Source of the DNA: JADJLQ01 sp031417835
GTDB taxonomy: Bacteria; Bacteroidota; Bacteroidia; Chitinophagales; Saprospiraceae
NCBI GenBank assembly: GCA_031417835.1
Contig: JANOWJ010000105.1
Location: forward strand, 1 to 46,454
DNA: 46,454 nt
Direction: 5' to 3'
Within the stretch, counting starts at the first letter, position 1. Every line of letters begins with the position of its first letter. Positions 25,851 through 35,100 of this stretch are shown piece by piece. The translations under genes and the position numbers were made by a program. The notes beneath the pieces were generated by a model, which was given only the letters and a program-made list of their open reading frames with translations, was not told the DNA's origin and made no database searches.

Positions 25851-26306
25851 TTAATATTTCTTGATAGAAACCAAGGAATCCTGAATATAAATAGATTCCA
25901 ATTCGATACTGTCCGTAGAGTCTTTATACTTTATAAACGTGCCGTTCATCTTGCCATGATCAAAATAGGATAAATTCCTGATCTTACCATTCATTTCATA
26001 CAAGGTGTCGCCACCATGCTTTTTACCATTAACAAAGTACTGTACCTCCCTAAGCTCACCTGTTTCATAGTAGTGAATGCCTTTTCCTTGTTCCAAATTA
26101 TTTTCAAATACTTTTATACTTTTGATTTTACCTGAGCGATAAAATTCAGTATAGGGTCCTACCATATCACCTTTCTTATTTACAAAAAATGTCGCTAGTT
26201 TAGTTCCATCCGAATAGTTAATAAATCGAGGTTCTATATCCTTGTCTTTGCAAGAGCAAACGACAATGATATATGAAATCACAAAAAACAATCTTAAGTT
26301 AAACAT
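25851..26306 (-). CDS. YwqK/MORN-like repeat lipoprotein
   Basis: The 151-residue protein has a lipoprotein signal (MFNLRLFFVISYIIVVCSC, lipid Cys 19). It then repeats a beta-hairpin unit of about 22 residues: VGPYTEFYRSGKIKSIKVFE, GKGIHYYETGELREVQYF, GGDTLYEMNGKIRNLSYF and GTFIKYKD. This is the pattern of YwqK-type and MORN-like proteins, usually binding or scaffolding proteins. A 17-bp hairpin separates it from the upstream haloperoxidase-like gene. Role unknown. Confidence 0.8.
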   Translation of the reverse strand: MFNLRLFFVISYIIVVCSCKDKDIEPRFINYSDGTKLATFFVNKKGDMVGPYTEFYRSGKIKSIKVFENNLEQGKGIHYYETGELREVQYFVNGKKHGGDTLYEMNGKIRNLSYFDHGKMNGTFIKYKDSTDSIELESIYIQDSLVSIKKY

Positions 26307-26322
26307 TCAATATGGCTTTAAA

Positions 26323-26362
26323 GCAAACATCTCGACCAATACAACATTGGTCGAGATGTTTG
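26323..26362 (-). terminator. 17-bp hairpin downstream of the haloperoxidase-like gene
   Basis: Arms 26324-26340 and 26346-26362 pair perfectly around the loop ACAAC. It starts 24 bases past the haloperoxidase stop and is followed on the leftward strand only by a broken T tract (CTTTAAAG). It may be a partial terminator or an mRNA-stabilising hairpin. Confidence 0.5.
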
Positions 26363-26385
26363 TGCGATTATAATCAATCAACTAA

Positions 26386-27849
26386 TTATTTTTTCCAAGG
26401 TAAGGCCAAAACTCGTCTTGCAACACCTTTTCCGAGATCTACACCAGCTAAACAATCCATTTGAAAATGTACACCCAGAGGAACCCTAGACATTGCATTC
26501 TCAAAACCAGCATCTTCGAAAGAAGCAAAAGTCCGAGGAGTACCGATAAATTCAGATCTTCCTTTGTGGCATAGGTCTGTCCACTCATAATTTTGACCAA
26601 ACAAATGGGCTAAAATCGCTCCGCCACCGCCGCCAAATGTGGCATGTCCAGAAGGATAAGCCGGGAAAGCAGGTGTGATACCAATGGCACCATTGACTGT
26701 ATTGGTTAAGATTGGCTCCCATTTAGGATCAATCACTCTTTTGATGTAGTGTTCTGGTCTTTCCAGATTGTATACATATTTTGAATGCCAAGCAGATACA
26801 CCAAAATCATTCAAGGCAAGACCTAATTTAGCAGCAGATTCCACCGCTTTTTCAAGATTACATTTTTCTTTGCCCATTACTTGATCAAGCACAGCTACTA
26901 ACCTAGTCGGAGGGCTGAAAGTTTGACCAAAAATATCATCTGACCAAAACTCCGCAACCCATCTTTGCTCATAACTCATGGTTGAATTACTTGAATTGTA
27001 TACATTTAGTGCTTCAGCATAAAATCTTGATGAAGGATTGTCACTAAATGGTATGGGTGCTACACATAATTTTTGGGCTTCCGTCGTTGCGAAAGTCCTA
27101 CATCTGCCCCCAAAAGGAAACATCCCTCCATTTGGGTTGTCATTTGTTGGAACCCATCTGCCAGGAATAGGTTTTCCTGCAGCATCCAGGCCTTTTGCTT
27201 TCCAATCGTAAAAGAACTCTTTCGACTTGTCATTGTTGAGAGGATTGAGGTCTGATTCATGACCATAAGCATCTGTAACAGACCAAGCCCAGACAGCTGA
27301 AGCAACTTTTTCGCCCCAGGCCTTAGAGTCATTAAACACTACATTATCATTGATTTCTGCTTTGTATTTGTTTTCCAAGCCATTATGCAACGCCCCGATC
27401 AATCGAATAGCCTCACTGTTGGTCAAATGTCCTGAACCTGCTACATAATTGGTCTTAAAGAAAAATTTATTCATCATATAACCATAAGAGGCATTTAATG
27501 CTGTAGGCCAGTGGATTTTTTGATCTGCTGGGAATACAGGAATCTTAAGCTCTGGACCCCATTGGTTCTTCATTGAGTTAAACGATGGCATACCGGGTAC
27601 GGCAGTTTCGTATGCAGCTATGCCCATATAGGCATTAGCACGCGGGCCAGGTAATGGTCTGTAACCAAGAGCATCTTTATCTATAACCATATAAAGCTCA
27701 TGCCATTCCCAGATCACTGTATAGTCGAAATCTGCAACTAAGCCTTTAGCCTCCTGATCCGTTGGATCGTCTACACTATTTTTTTCACAGCTTACAATGA
27801 ATAAAGCAACTGTTAGGGGAAGTAGGATTCGTAAAAATTTAAAGTTCAT
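26386..27849 (-). CDS. Vanadium-dependent haloperoxidase-like lipoprotein (PAP2 superfamily)
   Basis: The 487-residue protein begins with a lipoprotein signal (LLPLTVALFIVSC), so it is anchored outside the cytoplasm. The C-terminal part has the vanadate/phosphate site of the vanadium-haloperoxidase/acid-phosphatase superfamily: KYVYNLERP (Lys357, Arg364), PAYPSGHATF (His402) and AMSRVPLGVHFQMD (Arg455, His461), with the spacing of the fungal chloroperoxidase site. A TATTTTTG box (27908-27915) lies upstream. The family includes peroxidases and phosphatases and the residues are shared, so halide oxidation is inferred, not shown. A paralogous domain is encoded at the end of the divergent kinase gene. 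Confidence 0.88.
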   Translation of the reverse strand: MNFKFLRILLPLTVALFIVSCEKNSVDDPTDQEAKGLVADFDYTVIWEWHELYMVIDKDALGYRPLPGPRANAYMGIAAYETAVPGMPSFNSMKNQWGPELKIPVFPADQKIHWPTALNASYGYMMNKFFFKTNYVAGSGHLTNSEAIRLIGALHNGLENKYKAEINDNVVFNDSKAWGEKVASAVWAWSVTDAYGHESDLNPLNNDKSKEFFYDWKAKGLDAAGKPIPGRWVPTNDNPNGGMFPFGGRCRTFATTEAQKLCVAPIPFSDNPSSRFYAEALNVYNSSNSTMSYEQRWVAEFWSDDIFGQTFSPPTRLVAVLDQVMGKEKCNLEKAVESAAKLGLALNDFGVSAWHSKYVYNLERPEHYIKRVIDPKWEPILTNTVNGAIGITPAFPAYPSGHATFGGGGGAILAHLFGQNYEWTDLCHKGRSEFIGTPRTFASFEDAGFENAMSRVPLGVHFQMDCLAGVDLGKGVARRVLALPWKK

Positions 27850-27907
27850 AAAAATGCGTTTTTTGATTAACTAATTGATGTTTAGGTAATTATAAATTTC
27901 GTTAGCA

Positions 27908-27915
27908 CAAAAATA
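27908..27915 (-). promoter_or_regulatory. Candidate -7 box of the haloperoxidase-like gene
   Basis: Leftward TATTTTTG matches TAnnTTTG exactly and lies 58 bases before the ATG. No -33 TTG found. The 190-base divergent gap with the response-regulator gene is where a regulator would act. Confidence 0.4.
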
Positions 27916-28039
27916 ATTAGAGTTTATGGAAATGTAAAATTCTGAGTAGCCCATTTATCTAAAATTTTGCTTAGAGATCAGTTTAGAAATACAAATAAAG
28001 TGCCTAAATATACAAAAGATGGTGAAATTTGACCTAATT

Positions 28040-28720
28040 ATGCGAGTAATACTAATTGAAGATGAACCCAAAACTGCTAGTTCAGTGCAAGCATTTTTAA
28101 AGGAGAATGGTATAGATTGTGAGGTAGGCAAAACAGCCTTGGAGGGGCTAAAGATCTATGATCAAAACCCTTGTGATGTGATTATTACCGATGTCATTAT
28201 GCCTGGAATGAGCGGAGTAGAGTTATCTCAATCTCTCCGAAACAGAGCTATAAAAACTCCTATTTTAATGATATCTGCATTGGATGAAACAGAGGATAAG
28301 GTTATTGGTCTCACTGCAGGCGCAGATGATTATTTGGCTAAACCTTTTGATTTGAAAGAATTATTGGCCAGGATACAAGCATTATATCGCAGATCTAAGT
28401 TATCAAATTTGTCCGGAGAAAAAATAGGTTACGAAGACTTAGAGCTTAACATATCTACATTGGAGGTAAAACGAAATGCAAATAAAATAGTGCTGACTCC
28501 TAAGGAGTTTTCACTTTTAGAGTATTTCGTTAGGAATCAGGGGCGAGTGATCCCAAAACTGGAAATATTAGAAAAAGTATGGAACCTTGGAGAAGGAATC
28601 AATACAAATGTCATCGAAGTCTACGTAAATTATTTGCGAAAAAAAGTGGATAAGGGCTATGAATCAAAATTAATTCATACCCATTTTGGAATCGGGTACT
28701 ATATGAAAAAAGAAGTCTGA
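28040..28720 (+). CDS. OmpR-family response regulator
   Basis: The 226-residue protein has a receiver domain (RVILIEDEPKTASSV, phosphorylation site Asp51 in VIITDVIMPGMSG, Lys in YLAKPFD) and a winged-helix DNA-binding domain (LTPKEFSLLEYFVRNQGRV, NVIEVYVNYLRKKVD, IGYYMKKEV). ATG 28040 gives the normal start MRVILIEDEP; the upstream in-frame ATG adds seven residues. The kinase gene starts two bases after its stop. Its likely targets include the divergent haloperoxidase-like gene and its own operon. Confidence 0.95.
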   Translation: MRVILIEDEPKTASSVQAFLKENGIDCEVGKTALEGLKIYDQNPCDVIITDVIMPGMSGVELSQSLRNRAIKTPILMISALDETEDKVIGLTAGADDYLAKPFDLKELLARIQALYRRSKLSNLSGEKIGYEDLELNISTLEVKRNANKIVLTPKEFSLLEYFVRNQGRVIPKLEILEKVWNLGEGINTNVIEVYVNYLRKKVDKGYESKLIHTHFGIGYYMKKEV

Positions 28721-28722
28721 TC

Positions 28723-31470
28723 ATGAAGATTAGAGCAAAACTTTCCTTACAATTTATACTGATTACGATCAGTATTTATGCATTGTCTATGCTGTTTATA
28801 TATGACCGATTTAAACAGCACGTAGAAAATGAACTTTATAATCATTTAGAGAGTAAAGCACGGATGACCGCAGAAATGGTTTTGTTTCATGAGGATGATC
28901 TTCAAAAAACGCCGGAGGAAAAAAAGCCCGAGACTATCCAGATCAAAGACATCGGCAATACTTCGATTTACAACATTGACTTGGATCGCATTTATAGTCT
29001 GATCTCTTATGCTCCTACTACGCCAATTTCTGCTCTGGAATCTATCAAACAAAATGGCGAATTTCGATTTTTAAATACTCCTTATAAAGCTTTTGGATAT
29101 GTGTATACCTCAAGAAAAAACTCCAATTACATCGTAGTCGCTGAAGACAAACCGGATTATACTAAACTCAATCAACTGCGTAATATTTTATTAATCAGCA
29201 GTCTATTTACGATACTCATCGTATCCTTTGGTGGATGGTTTTTTGCAGGGCAATCCTTACGGCCAGTCAGTAGAATTATACATGATGTACAAGATATCTT
29301 GCCTACAGATTTAAGCAAAAGATTAATCCCCGATTCGTCCAATGATGAGTTGGCTCAATTAGTGACCACGTTTAATTCATTGCTTGATAGAATCGACAAT
29401 GCATTTAAGACTGAAAAAAGTTTTATATCTAATGTATCTCATGAGTTAAAAAACCATTTGGCAGCTATCCGCACGCAGACTCAATATGCCGTACATAAAG
29501 AACGTTCACCAAAGGAATACAATCAGATACTAAGCTCTATAGAAGAGGATATTCAAGATATGACTATGACAATAGACAAATTGTTACAATTAGCGAGAGT
29601 GCACTCCAATGGTGCCACCATTGTGATGACAGAAGTACGACTAGATGAACTCATTTATCAAGCTCAAGAAGCAATTATCCAGGCCAATCCCGGATATAAA
29701 TTTAACATCGACTTGGTGCACCTGCCCTCTGAAGAAGATGGCATGATCATCAGAGGCAATGAGGCTCTACTTAAAATTGCAATCATGAATTTAATGGAGA
29801 ATGCTTGCAAATATTCCAGTAATTCTACGTGTAACATCCGAATAGATTTTGCATCAGAACAATTCACCCTGCTCGAATTCCAGAATTTAGGAACTATTAT
29901 ACAGCCTACTGAAGTCGACCAGCTCTTCAAACCATTTTATCGATCTCATGATCAAATAAAAACTACAGGGTCAGGCATAGGACTTTCTTTGGTAAAAAGT
30001 ATTGCGGATCTGCACCACATATCGATCAAAGTACACTCAGATGGCACTCACGGTAATCGATTTGCCCTTCAGATACCACATAACATGGCAAGCAAAAAAC
30101 TGATTCAAAAACACCATTCGATAGCTAGTATTTCGTTGTGGACTTTCCTTTTAGTCATGTTAGCTACCACATTTTCCTGCACCAAGGACAATCGGGATCC
30201 TTTGATCGACCCTGAGCCGCGAAAAGTAATTGCCTCATGGTATAAACAATTTTTGGTATTGAATCAATTTACAGATGGCTATCGGCCACCAGTAAGCTCG
30301 AGGACATTTGCATATATAGGCTGGGCCGGTTGGGAGGCTGGAGTAATACAACAAGATCAAGCGCTATCGTTGCTGAATAAGTATCCAGGCGTCGCATTTC
30401 CATATTTTTCATCGGGTAATTCTTATCATTTGGCATCAAGCCTCAATGCAGTTTATTTTACGTTGTCTACCTTGTATTATCCTCATGCCAATATGGTGAT
30501 GAAAGGGGAATTTAAAAAATTGTACGAACAAAATTTAAAACGGTGGGCCAATCAAATCGATACAACTGCTTTGAATGCATCTGATCGATTTGGCAAAGAA
30601 TTAGCCTTAGAAATATACCGGTACTCGAGCGAAGATCTGGTCAGTCACATGGCTTATTTATTCAATTTCGATCACAATTACCAACCAGTGGATTGTCCTG
30701 GTACCTGGAAGCCAACTGGCAATGATCAAATGCCTGCCCTGCTACCCTATTGGGGCAAGTCCAAAGTTTTTCTCCCGAATGTCCGTAACATCAGCGTGCG
30801 ACCTCCTCCGCCTTATTCAGAAGTATCAAACTCAAGTACATTTGCTCAGGCTTGGGAGATTTATACTATATCGAAATCGATAACTCATGAAAAAAGATGG
30901 ATAGCAGATTTTTGGTCAGATGACTTTCATGGTATAACGTTTTGTGCTGCCACCAGATGGTTTTCAATCGCATTGCAAGCTTTAAATAAAACACCTGATC
31001 TTTCTGTGCAGCAAACTCTGGAGCTGATGCTCCAATTAGGGTTTGGACTAAATGATGCATCTGTCAAAACATGGGAAGCAAAATACAAATACCATTTAGA
31101 GCGGCCTGAGTCATATATCCAAAGAATCATCCAAGCACATTGGCAACCTCTTCATGATAGTCCATCATTCCCCGCTTACCCTTCAGGTCATTCCATATTC
31201 GGGGCCACAGCCGCCGCTATTCTCTCCAAAACTTTTGGCGAGCCATTTAAAATGACTGATAATAGTCATAAGGGTAGGAAAGAATTCCTTGGTGAACCTC
31301 GTACATTCAATTCGTTTAAGGAAATGGCCATCGAAAATGCATTGTCGAGAATGTATCTGGGAGTACATTATAGAATTGATTGTGAAGAAGGGTTGAGAGT
31401 AGGAGAACTAATCGGCGAAGAAGTATTGAAATTAAATCTTTGGAAAGCCAATACCCCGATTATCCATTAA
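28723..31470 (+). CDS. Histidine kinase fused in frame to a haloperoxidase-like (PAP2) domain
   Basis: Residues 1-454 form a complete sensor kinase: TM1 (about 8-27), a periplasmic sensor of about 120 residues, TM2 (about 150-172), HAMP, the phosphorylation helix with His240 in SHELKNHLAAI, the ATPase domain with Asn360 in NLMENACKYS and a GSGIGLSLVKS box, ending in FALQIP. The G1 box reads FQNLGTII rather than DxGxG. From Met455 comes a lipoprotein-like signal (hydrophobic 467-484, Cys486 in TTFSC) and a whole second haloperoxidase-like domain with Lys787, Arg794, His823 (PSGH), Arg876 and His882. If translated as one protein, the old signal would be a third transmembrane helix placing the enzyme outside. 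Internal initiation at ATG 30085, or a sequence error, could instead give two proteins. No stop separates them in this sequence. Confidence 0.85.
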   Translation: MKIRAKLSLQFILITISIYALSMLFIYDRFKQHVENELYNHLESKARMTAEMVLFHEDDLQKTPEEKKPETIQIKDIGNTSIYNIDLDRIYSLISYAPTTPISALESIKQNGEFRFLNTPYKAFGYVYTSRKNSNYIVVAEDKPDYTKLNQLRNILLISSLFTILIVSFGGWFFAGQSLRPVSRIIHDVQDILPTDLSKRLIPDSSNDELAQLVTTFNSLLDRIDNAFKTEKSFISNVSHELKNHLAAIRTQTQYAVHKERSPKEYNQILSSIEEDIQDMTMTIDKLLQLARVHSNGATIVMTEVRLDELIYQAQEAIIQANPGYKFNIDLVHLPSEEDGMIIRGNEALLKIAIMNLMENACKYSSNSTCNIRIDFASEQFTLLEFQNLGTIIQPTEVDQLFKPFYRSHDQIKTTGSGIGLSLVKSIADLHHISIKVHSDGTHGNRFALQIPHNMASKKLIQKHHSIASISLWTFLLVMLATTFSCTKDNRDPLIDPEPRKVIASWYKQFLVLNQFTDGYRPPVSSRTFAYIGWAGWEAGVIQQDQALSLLNKYPGVAFPYFSSGNSYHLASSLNAVYFTLSTLYYPHANMVMKGEFKKLYEQNLKRWANQIDTTALNASDRFGKELALEIYRYSSEDLVSHMAYLFNFDHNYQPVDCPGTWKPTGNDQMPALLPYWGKSKVFLPNVRNISVRPPPPYSEVSNSSTFAQAWEIYTISKSITHEKRWIADFWSDDFHGITFCAATRWFSIALQALNKTPDLSVQQTLELMLQLGFGLNDASVKTWEAKYKYHLERPESYIQRIIQAHWQPLHDSPSFPAYPSGHSIFGATAAAILSKTFGEPFKMTDNSHKGRKEFLGEPRTFNSFKEMAIENALSRMYLGVHYRIDCEEGLRVGELIGEEVLKLNLWKANTPIIH

Positions 31471-31483
31471 TGTCCCAGCTTTA

Positions 31484-32125
31484 ATGTCGCTTCAAGATAT
31501 ATTCAAAACGGTAAAACGATCTGAAGAAGGAATTTATAAAGAAAAAGGAAGTACATTTTTGAGTTCGATCTATCCTCTATTGGAAGAACAGCATTACAAA
31601 TTCTTAATAGACCAATTAAAAAAGGATCATGCAAAAGCAAGGCACATCTGCTATGCTTATCGATGGGGATCAGATCCTCAATATGCCCGAATCCACGATG
31701 ATGGAGAACCAAGTGGTACAGCAGGTAAACCAATCCTAAATCAACTCAAAAGCCATGAATTGGAAAACTGTATGATAGCCGTCGTGAGATATTTTGGTGG
31801 GACTTTATTGGGAACCTCTGGACTGATAACAGCTTATAAATCTGCAGCAAAAAATTGTATTGTAAATTCATCTATAGTAAAAAAAAGACGAAATGCGTAT
31901 TTCGAAATAGAATATCCTTATGAGATGGATAAATTGATAAGTCCATGGCTAAAAAAAATGCAAGCAGAAGTTGTAAAAAAAGAATTTAGCGAACTGATCC
32001 ATCTCGAAGTTGGGCTGCCCATTTCAATTGTTGATCTCGCTCAAAGTCTATTGACTCAAGCGGCTATCAAGGAGCGATGGCCTCGATCTTTGGTCATGCG
32101 TTTTCGATCAAAGGATATATTCTAA
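31484..32125 (+). CDS. yigZ: YigZ/IMPACT family protein
   Basis: The 213-residue protein has the UPF0029 signature: EKGSTFLSSIYPLLEE, HICYAYRWGSD, then DDGEPSGTAGKPIL, VVRYFGGTLLGTSGLITAYKSAA, and a small C-terminal ferredoxin-like domain with EYPYEMDKL. Family members bind RNA or ribosomes and affect stress translation; exact function is not settled. It starts 13 bases after the kinase/haloperoxidase ORF and converges with the PKD gene, with 13 bases between stops. Confidence 0.93.
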   Translation: MSLQDIFKTVKRSEEGIYKEKGSTFLSSIYPLLEEQHYKFLIDQLKKDHAKARHICYAYRWGSDPQYARIHDDGEPSGTAGKPILNQLKSHELENCMIAVVRYFGGTLLGTSGLITAYKSAAKNCIVNSSIVKKRRNAYFEIEYPYEMDKLISPWLKKMQAEVVKKEFSELIHLEVGLPISIVDLAQSLLTQAAIKERWPRSLVMRFRSKDIF

Positions 32126-32138
32126 CCTGATTTATTTT

Positions 32139-35100
32139 TTATCGAACCAACGTAATATCACCTTTGAGAAATATCTGCTCACCCGTCTGGGGGCACTCAG
32201 CCTGCAATAAATAGACATAGACACCCATCGGAGCTGGCGATTGTCTGAAGGTCCCATCCCAACCTATGGAAACATCTGATGACTCAAATACTAAATCTCC
32301 TGATCGATCAAAAATGCGAAATGAATTGAATTGATCTGCCGCCTTTGGAATGATGAAAAGGGCATCATTAATTCCATCTTGATTAGGAGTAAAAATATTA
32401 GGGACTGTAAAAAAATCTTTAGCCTCACACGATTCCACGATATTGACCTTAACGATTTGTACCAGGGAGCACCCAGATGCAGGGTCCATGAGTTCGAATT
32501 GATATCTTGAATCTACAGAACCAACAAAGACTGGGTCGACACAATTGACACATGAAAGGTTGGTACTCGGAAACCAAGAATAATTGAATTCCTTACCCGA
32601 CTTTAGTCCTTTATTAAGTCTTACCGGCAGATCTGGAATCGCAGAATAGGTAATGCTATCCTGCAATTGTATAAATTCTATGACATTTACTTTGATCATA
32701 ACTGTATCCGGAGTACATGTTTTATTTCTTGCGATGACTTGATATGTGGTGGAGGTCCGAGGTTTGATGTCAATAGATTTAGTATTTTGACCAGCTAAAA
32801 TATCGGGGCCGGACCACAGAAATGAATTGGCTTCACCCTCTACTGATAGTGTGAATTCATCATTGGGACATACCGTGCGATCTTGCCCTGTGATGATCGT
32901 GCTCTGTAACACATTTATGCGTATAGAATCGCTAGCCATACACAAATCATTCTGGACCGCCAGATGATATGTGATACTTCCAGATGGTTGCGCGATAGGT
33001 GTAGGGCTTTTAGGATCATTCAGATATAAAGCTGGGGACCAGGTGAGAACACCAGTGGCTGATGCCTGTAAACTGACTGGACTACCAATACAAATGGTGG
33101 TGTCCTTACCTCCTGAAATTAGATCTTTTGACAATATAAAAATCTTAACACTATCCGAAACGGGACAGTTGTTTTTTAGCCCTTTTAATACATATACTGA
33201 ATTAGCCAATGGCCTGAATATAGGATTGGCACAATTGGAACATGAAATGCCGGATGCACCAGTCCATGTAGGACTGCGAATATCATTTACTTGAATACTA
33301 AACGAATCCCCACTGCATATGGTCCGATCCAATCCTAGATCTAAAACGGACTGCGGCCGCACAGCAATTCGTACAGAATCCAATCGCTCACATCCTTGGC
33401 CATTCCGTGCAGAGACAATGTATGTCGTAGTGGAGTCTGGTTTTGCTATTGGGTTTTTACAATTTTCATAACAGCTCAATCCTTTTCTGGATCGATCCCA
33501 TTGATATGCAAATACATCATCGATGACATCTACTGCTAGTGGTATTATGTCGCCCTGACAAATCACGGTGTCTGGAGTCACCTTTAGTAAGTCAATGTTA
33601 TTCCTTGTGGCCTGCACTACGATATCCAGAGGTCTTATACAACCGTTCGGATGCTCCGTCTCAAATGTATACCTGGTAGTGGTATTTGGTCGGAGCGTAT
33701 GGTCTAAACACCCTTCACATAATATCTGAGTACTGGACTTCCATCTGTACATCGTATTGGGTACAGGATTGGACAATTTCGCTGACAACGTGAGAAGTGA
33801 CCCAGCACATATCGTAGTATCATGCGATAGTGTAGAAAATACAGATGGTTTGACATTTAAGGTTAAAATAGCAGTGTCCTTGCAACCGACCTCTGTTTTT
33901 ACGATTAGTGTTGCATCTGAAATACCTTCACTCAATACTAGGCCGAATGTGTCCAATGATCCGGACTTGGTATTTATAGACCAACGGATAGAATCTATGA
34001 GCACACTAGAAGCCAAACTTCTATTGATCAAAATGATGCTATCACCGGCACAATAGGAGGTTTGACTAATCGTAAAATTGGCTTGAGGAGCGGGAGAAAG
34101 TTCCACCCTATCGACATAGGATATCGAATCTGAACAAAATGCAGTAGTGATATTATACTCCAAGCTATACTTACCTGCTTGATTGATAAGAACTGAAGCG
34201 GGTACAGATTGAAAAGTAGTATCTACATTATTACCTATGATCCGCAATTGCCGGCTCAGAATGGGTGAAGACACAATAGAAGAATCTAGTAAACGAATCA
34301 TACCTAGAGAGCCGCAAATCAAGGTATCCAAAATTTTCAGAACAGGTGCGGCTGTGTGTATGTGTAAAGTGTCTAGGATGGCATATTCCGAACATGAGTT
34401 ACTATCGGTAACCACTATAACAGGATAAAAAATTCCACTTTGAGTGTAGGTGTGTTCAAATTGAAAATTGCCTTCTTGTCGGCTTAACGAATCCTGGCTA
34501 CCATCGCCATACTCCAATAGGACACTAAATGCACTTTGCAAAGTTGTCAAAAACGAAACCGGCTTTGGGGAACATACAGTACTACTCGTATCCGTAACAT
34601 ATTGTATGGAGGGCGCATCTACAAATACTAGTGAGTCTAGCTTAAGGGTATCCGCACATCGAGCCGTCGAACTGGCAATGAGAGTTATGTCAAAATAGCC
34701 CCGTTGGGTATACAGATGGGATGGGTTTATTTCTGTAGATCGTATGGATTGATCTCCAAGGTCCCAAATGAATCGGTTAGCCATTTGGCTGGTGTTGACA
34801 AAACTTCCGATAAAAGGACGACAATTAACCATTGCTCCTTCAAAGTCAAAGTCGGCTTTGGGAAAACCGACGGTAATAAATTGAGCGAAGTCCAAAATTT
34901 GTGAACATCCGCTGCTATCATCTACCACTGTCAATCGAATGTCATATCGACCATCTCTTTGGTACAGATGAGATGCCTGCAATATAGAGGAAGAATCACC
35001 ATCTCCAAATTCCCATCGGATATCCGTATATCGCCCACTGAGCGTCGCATTGAATCGGGCAGAGTCAAGCGTACACACAATAGTATCGACATTCAACACC

